A stretch of DNA of 9,553 bases from Thermoflexia bacterium (GTDB lineage Bacteria > Chloroflexota > Anaerolineae > B4-G1 > SLSP01), in contig JAUWHU010000193.1 of assembly GCA_030605705.1 (NCBI GenBank), positions 1 through 9,553 of the forward strand, read 5' to 3'. The notes beneath the pieces were generated by a model. The model saw only the letters and a program-made list of their open reading frames with translations. It made no database searches and was not told where the DNA came from. A program made the position numbers and the translations under genes. Each line of letters opens with the position of its first letter. The first letter of the stretch is position 1. Positions 6,540-9,553 of the stretch are shown piece after piece.

Positions 6540-6548
6540 GGGGGACGT

Positions 6549-7778
6549 ATGGAACGATCAGTCGTCGGCATAGACGTTGGAAGTCATAAAATCCAGGTAT
6601 TGGTCGGTGAGATAGGCCATGATGGAGTGACCCGCATTGTGGGCCTGGGGAGTGTGCCCTCGCGTGGCGTACGGAAAGGCGTGATCGTCAACGTGTCGGA
6701 GGCAACCGCTGCCATCACCGAGGCGGTGGAACGGGCCGAACAGAGCTCGGGCTACCAGATCGAACGCACGTTCGTCGGGGTCAGTGGTGCTCACATCACC
6801 TCGCGCAACAGCCAGGGCGTGGTGGGCGTGTCCCGCCGTGATCGGGGAATCACTCCCGACGACGTAGATCGCGTGCTGGAGGCGGCCGGCGCGATCGCGC
6901 TGCCGCAAAACCAGGAGCTCCTGCACATCATCCCCCGCACCTACATCGTGGATGGGCAGGAAGGCGTGCGCGATCCGCTGGGCATGCATGGTTTCCGCCT
7001 GGAGGTGGAGGCGCACGTTGTGATGGGGGCCACTACCGCGTTGCAGAACCTGACGAAGTGTGTGACCGGCGCCGGCATTGAAGTGAGCGAGTTGGTGCTC
7101 ACCAGTCTGGCGGCGGGGGACGCCGTTCTGTCGGAGACGGAGAAGAAGATGGGCGTCGTTCTCGTGGATATTGGCGAGGGGACGACCGACATCGCTATCT
7201 TCATTGAGGGGACCATCTGGCACACACGCTCCCTGGCATTGGGTGGGGAGTACATCACGAACGATATTGCCATTGGTTTGCGTCTGCCCTCGGAGGCCGC
7301 CGAGGAGGTGAAGCTGCGCCACGGGCACACCCTGGCCACCCAGGTTTCTGAGGATGAGCGCTTCACTATTTCACCTTATGGGGAAAGCAGCCCGCTGGTG
7401 GTGCCGCGTTGGAAATTAGCCGAGATCATTCAGGCGCGTGTCGAGGAAATTTTAGAAAGTGTGCAGCAGGAGATCAAGCGTTCTGGCTACGGCGGGTTGT
7501 TGCCGGCGGGGTTGGTTCTCTGTGGGGGGACGGCCCAGTTGCCGGGGATGCAGGAGTTGGGCCGGGACCTCTTCGGCCTGCCGGTGCAGATTGGCGTACC
7601 CCAGGGGTTATCGGGATTGGTGGACAAAGTGAACAACCCGGCGTCGGCGGTGAGTGTGGGCCTTGTCCGGTGGACTCCCATGTGGGAGGATGCCGGGGGG
7701 ATTGGGGCCTGGAAGGCCGCGCGGACTTCCTGGTGGAAGCGGTTGGGACCCTGGTTCCGCACTCTTCTGCCGGGGTAA
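6549..7778 (+). CDS. ftsA: Cell division protein FtsA
   Basis: Actin-like ATPase that tethers FtsZ filaments to the membrane and recruits later divisome proteins. The 409 aa show: phosphate-1 motif GIDVGSHKIQVLVGE (7-21); subdomain 1C (about 82-160, with GVSRRDRGITPDDVDRVLEAA) that marks FtsA as opposed to MreB or DnaK; phosphate-2 motif LVDIGEGTTDIAIF (205-218); LGGEYITNDIA (231-241); and the adenosine motif GLVLCGGTAQLPGM (321-334). The C-terminus ends in an amphipathic, tryptophan-rich and basic segment (TSWWKRLGPWFRTLLPG, 393-409), the expected membrane-targeting helix. Residue 210 is Glu where the usual phosphate-2 motif has Gly (DIGGGTTD). AAGGGGGA at 6538-6545 is the ribosome binding site, overlapping the ftsQ stop. 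An octamer array begins a few bases after the TAA. Confidence 0.97.
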   Translation: MERSVVGIDVGSHKIQVLVGEIGHDGVTRIVGLGSVPSRGVRKGVIVNVSEATAAITEAVERAEQSSGYQIERTFVGVSGAHITSRNSQGVVGVSRRDRGITPDDVDRVLEAAGAIALPQNQELLHIIPRTYIVDGQEGVRDPLGMHGFRLEVEAHVVMGATTALQNLTKCVTGAGIEVSELVLTSLAAGDAVLSETEKKMGVVLVDIGEGTTDIAIFIEGTIWHTRSLALGGEYITNDIAIGLRLPSEAAEEVKLRHGHTLATQVSEDERFTISPYGESSPLVVPRWKLAEIIQARVEEILESVQQEIKRSGYGGLLPAGLVLCGGTAQLPGMQELGRDLFGLPVQIGVPQGLSGLVDKVNNPASAVSVGLVRWTPMWEDAGGIGAWKAARTSWWKRLGPWFRTLLPG

Positions 7779-7782
7779 CGAG

Positions 7783-8038
7783 AAAGCGAGGAAGCGAGAA
7801 AGCGAGAGGGCGAGGAAGCGAGAGGGCGAGAAAGCGAGAAAGCGAGAGGGCGAGGAAGCGAGAGGGCGAGGAAGCGAGGAAGCGAGAGGGCGAGTAAGCG
7901 AGGAAGCGAGAGGGCGAGCAAGCGAGGAAGCGAGAGGGCGAGGAAGCGAGGAAGCGAGAGGGCGAGGAAGCGAGGAAGCGAGGAAGCGAGGAAGCGAGAA
8001 AGCGAGGAAGCGGGAGGGCGAGAAAGCGAGGAAGTGAT
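7783..8038. repeat. Array of 32 octamer units, consensus NRRGCGAG, between ftsA and ftsZ
   Basis: The 256 bp divide without slippage into 32 units of 8 bp. Classes: GAAGCGAG 13 times, AGGGCGAG 9 times, AAAGCGAG 6 times, one TAAGCGAG, one CAAGCGAG, one GAAGCGGG, and a degenerate last unit GAAGTGAT. Units 12-23 (7871-7966) form a higher-order 24-bp repeat in four copies that differ only in the first base (G, T, C, G), evidence of segmental duplication within the array. Nearly all pyrimidines on the + strand are the C of GCGA, so the strand is strongly purine-biased. The long open frames on both strands here are by-products of the repeat. Confidence 0.95.
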
Positions 8039-8078
8039 TCATCATTCTTCATTCTCTATTCTCTATTCTCTATTCTTA
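8037..8078. repeat. Heptamer tandem array ATTCNNN x6 next to the octamer array
   Basis: In-phase units: ATTCATC, ATTCTTC, ATTCTCT three times, ATTCTTA. It joins the purine-rich octamer array directly, and composition flips to pyrimidine- and AT-rich. The DNA up to about 8100 is the most AT-rich part of this gap and could hold the ftsZ promoter; a TAAGAT (8086-8091) resembles a -10, but no convincing -35 is at the right distance. Confidence 0.85.
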
Positions 8079-8143
8079 TTCAACATTAAGATATTTTTGG
8101 GGAAGGTACATTCAATGAGTAGGGGTTTCTCTTTAAGTCATGC

Positions 8144-8149
8144 AGGAGG
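8144..8149 (+). promoter_or_regulatory. Ribosome binding site that decides the ftsZ start
   Basis: A perfect AGGAGG sits 7 nt before the ATG at 8157 and only 1 nt before an in-frame ATG at 8151. This selects 8157. An earlier in-frame ATG at 8115 has a weaker GGAAGG upstream. Confidence 0.75.
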
Positions 8150-8156
8150 TATGGAC

Positions 8157-9221
8157 ATGGGTGTAACACGTGAGAATTTTGCACAGATTTGCGTGGTCGG
8201 CGTGGGAGGTGGCGGCAGCAATGCAGTTGACCGGATGATCACGGAGGGACTGCAGGGCGTGAATTTCATCGCCGTCAATACCGATGCTCAGGCCTTGATG
8301 CTCTCTAGCGCGCCCAAGCAGCTGCGTTTGGGAGATGGGGTGACTCGTGGGCTGGGCGCCGGGGGGAATCCCGAGGAGGGCCAGAAGGCCGCCGAGGAAT
8401 CCGAAGACGATATCCGGGAGCTCTTGCAGGGTGCCGATATGGTTTTCGTCACCGCCGGAATGGGCGGCGGAACGGGGACCGGCGGCGCGCCGGTCATAGC
8501 CCGCATCGCCAAGGAGGAGATCAAGGCGTTGACCATCGGCGTGGTGACTCGCCCCTTTACTTTTGAGGGTTCCAAGCGGGCGCGCACGGCTCTGGAGGGC
8601 ATCGAGAAGCTCAAGGATGTGGTGGACACTCTCATCGTGATCCCCAATGATCGCTTGCTGGAGATCACGGAGAAACGCGCGACCCTCCAGGAAGCTTTCC
8701 TCACGGCCGACGATGTGCTGCGCCAGGGCATTCAGGGGATCACAGAGGTCATCACCGTGCCGGGGTTGATCAACCTGGACTTCGCCGACGTGCGGACGAT
8801 CATGCGGGAAGGCGGCGCCGCGCTGATGGCGATTGGAAAGGCTTCGGGCGAGAACCGGGCCATTGAAGCGGCGCAACAGGCCATCTCCAGCCGGCTGCTC
8901 GACATCACCATTGACGGCGCGCGAGGCATTTTGCTCAACGTCACCGGTGGGCCTGACATGACCCTCTTCGAGGTCAACGAGGCAGCCTCCATCATCCGCG
9001 AGACGGCGCACGAAGAAGTCAACCTGATCTTCGGCGCGGTGATAGATGAGGAAATGGGCGACGATCTGCGTATTACCGTCATCGCCACCGGCTTTGACCA
9101 GGATGAGGGGCAGCCTCGACCGCAATTCCAGCCGCGCCGGGAGCTCAAAGAGCTCATGGTTCCCGGGCTGCTGGAGCGCGATAACGTCGAGATTCCCGCT
9201 TTCTTGCGCCGGCGCAGCTAG
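8157..9221 (+). CDS. ftsZ: Cell division protein FtsZ
   Basis: Tubulin-like GTPase that polymerises into the cytokinetic ring and recruits the divisome through FtsA. From ATG 8157 it is 354 aa. Motifs: VVGVGGGGSNAVDRM (13-27, loop T1), NTDAQAL (41-47), the tubulin signature TAGMGGGTGTGGAPV (99-113, loop T4), TRPFTFEG (131-138), PNDRLLEI (163-170), and the synergy loop NLDFADVRTIM (206-216), whose acidic residues complete the active site of the neighbouring subunit. The globular domain ends near residue 312 (VIATGFD). A short linker of about 30 residues then leads to the C-terminal peptide EIPAFLRRRS (345-354), which binds FtsA. The linker is short for the family. It is separated from ftsA by 378 nt of repeats, so it may have its own promoter; its frame is the same as that of ftsA. 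Confidence 0.98.
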   Translation: MGVTRENFAQICVVGVGGGGSNAVDRMITEGLQGVNFIAVNTDAQALMLSSAPKQLRLGDGVTRGLGAGGNPEEGQKAAEESEDDIRELLQGADMVFVTAGMGGGTGTGGAPVIARIAKEEIKALTIGVVTRPFTFEGSKRARTALEGIEKLKDVVDTLIVIPNDRLLEITEKRATLQEAFLTADDVLRQGIQGITEVITVPGLINLDFADVRTIMREGGAALMAIGKASGENRAIEAAQQAISSRLLDITIDGARGILLNVTGGPDMTLFEVNEAASIIRETAHEEVNLIFGAVIDEEMGDDLRITVIATGFDQDEGQPRPQFQPRRELKELMVPGLLERDNVEIPAFLRRRS

Positions 9222-9235
9222 CTAACCTTGCGCGG

Positions 9236-9276
9236 CGCTGGCGCTTTGCTGGCTCGGAATGACAAGGTGGGGGCGG
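9236..9276. repeat. 41-bp direct repeat, copy 1 (with copy 2 at 9440-9480)
   Basis: The two copies differ at one position only (A at 9262, G at 9466), with starts 204 bp apart. On the - strand the sequence contains CATTCCGAGC, and copy 2 is followed there by GCGAGGAATCTCC. Both fragments are typical of a widespread class of dispersed bacterial repeat. It begins 15 nt after the ftsZ stop. Confidence 0.9.
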
Positions 9277-9396
9277 ACGCCTGACGTTTGATGCGCTACG
9301 TATTGCGTCTTGCGTGTTGCGTTTTTGCCGGACACCTGACGCCTGATGTTTGACGTTTGACTCCCGACGGAACACGGAACACGCACCACGTTTTGC
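9272..9396. repeat. Degenerate heptamer array of 18 units downstream of ftsZ
   Basis: The 125 bp divide into heptamers with a single 1-base slip at 9321-9326. Families: RYYTGAY (GCCTGAC, GTTTGAT, ACCTGAC, GCCTGAT, GTTTGAC twice), GTNTTGC with A, C, G and T all present at position 3 (9300, 9307, 9314, 9390), GGAACAC twice, and relatives such as GCACCAC and TCCCGAC. No gene is visible; the open frames here have no recognisable protein features. Confidence 0.7.
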
Positions 9397-9398
9397 GC

Positions 9399-9447
9399 CG
9401 CCAGCGTTTCAAAATCCTCGGCAGAGGTAGGAGATTCCTCGCTGGCG
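9399..9447. repeat. Palindromic structure overlapping the second 41-bp repeat
   Basis: CGCCAGCG (9399-9406) is the perfect complement of CGCTGGCG (9440-9447), and CCTC/GAGG (9416-9427) forms an inner hairpin. No T-run follows, so it is not a standard terminator; it appears to be part of the dispersed repeat. Confidence 0.6.
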
Positions 9448-9480
9448 CTTTGCTGGCTCGGAATGGCAAGGTGGGGGCGG
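9440..9480. repeat. 41-bp direct repeat, copy 2
   Basis: Matches 9236-9276 at 40 of 41 positions. The 204-bp offset encloses the heptamer array, so the array sits between two copies of a dispersed repeat. Confidence 0.9.
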
Positions 9481-9497
9481 CGCCCGCGGCAAGCTAA

Positions 9498-9553
9498 GCC
9501 CCCGGGGACGGGTTTGCGAAGGGCCTCGCGCATGCGCCGCCCCCGGGGACGGG
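9498..9553. repeat. 15-bp direct repeat pair at the window end
   Basis: GCCCCCGGGGACGGG occurs at 9498-9512 and again at 9539-9553, where the window ends; its core CCCCGGGG is self-complementary. Between them is the palindrome GCGCATGCGC (9528-9537). The structure probably continues beyond the window. Confidence 0.8.

Noticed and set aside
7783..8038. CRISPR array
   Set aside because: The units are 8 bp, contiguous and without unique spacers, and no cas genes are present.
7474..8052. Long - strand open frames over the octamer array encoding Leu/Ser/Arg/Phe-rich repeats
   Set aside because: The repeat has no stop codons in any frame, so open frames arise on both strands; no ribosome binding site or domain is present and they overlap ftsA.
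8034..8156. ftsZ start at GTG 8034 or ATG 8115
   Set aside because: The extra N-terminal residues come from repeat and AT-rich leader and are unlike FtsZ; AGGAGG favours 8157. ATG 8115 remains a lesser possibility.

Overview
The window is a division and cell-wall (dcw) cluster, all on the + strand: murC, murB, ddl, ftsQ, ftsA, ftsZ. In front of it lies a two-gene accessory unit, an ABC/SMC-type ATPase whose 5' end is outside the window and a small protein with a PD-(D/E)XK nuclease-like motif. The gene order, the GC-rich dcw genes, a type II MurB, an FtsZ with a very short C-terminal linker, and gaps packed with small dispersed repeats suggest a Chloroflexota (Anaerolineae-like) genome. This is inferred from gene order and sequence character, not from a database match.

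Layout: 1-1735, ATPase plus nuclease-like partner. Their reading frames overlap by 8 nt, the ATPase is visibly less GC-rich than the dcw genes, and the partner ends only 12 nt before murC. 1748-3124, murC. 3125-3670, a 546-nt gap holding a CACAGAG inverted-repeat element, a complex set of hairpins with mutually exclusive pairings, and a possible 59-codon basic ORF whose stop overlaps the TTG start proposed for murB. 3671-7778, murB, ddl, ftsQ and ftsA in close succession. 7779-8156, a gap filled by 32 octamer units followed by a heptamer array. 8157-9221, ftsZ. 9222-9553, a non-coding mosaic of repeats.

MurC adds L-Ala to UDP-MurNAc, MurB makes the UDP-MurNAc that MurC uses, and Ddl makes the D-Ala-D-Ala that MurF adds later, so these three supply peptidoglycan precursor. 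FtsQ, FtsA and FtsZ build the division machine: FtsZ forms the ring, FtsA tethers it to the membrane, and FtsQ joins it to the periplasmic synthases.

The core genes are ordinary. The unusual material is (i) the ATPase/nuclease-like pair joined to the front of the murC operon, a possible conflict or defence module; (ii) the structured leader before murB; and (iii) several families of short repeats that sit at gene 3' ends and in places supply the stop codons. The octamer array keeps the ftsA and ftsZ frames in register, with a single TAA between them.
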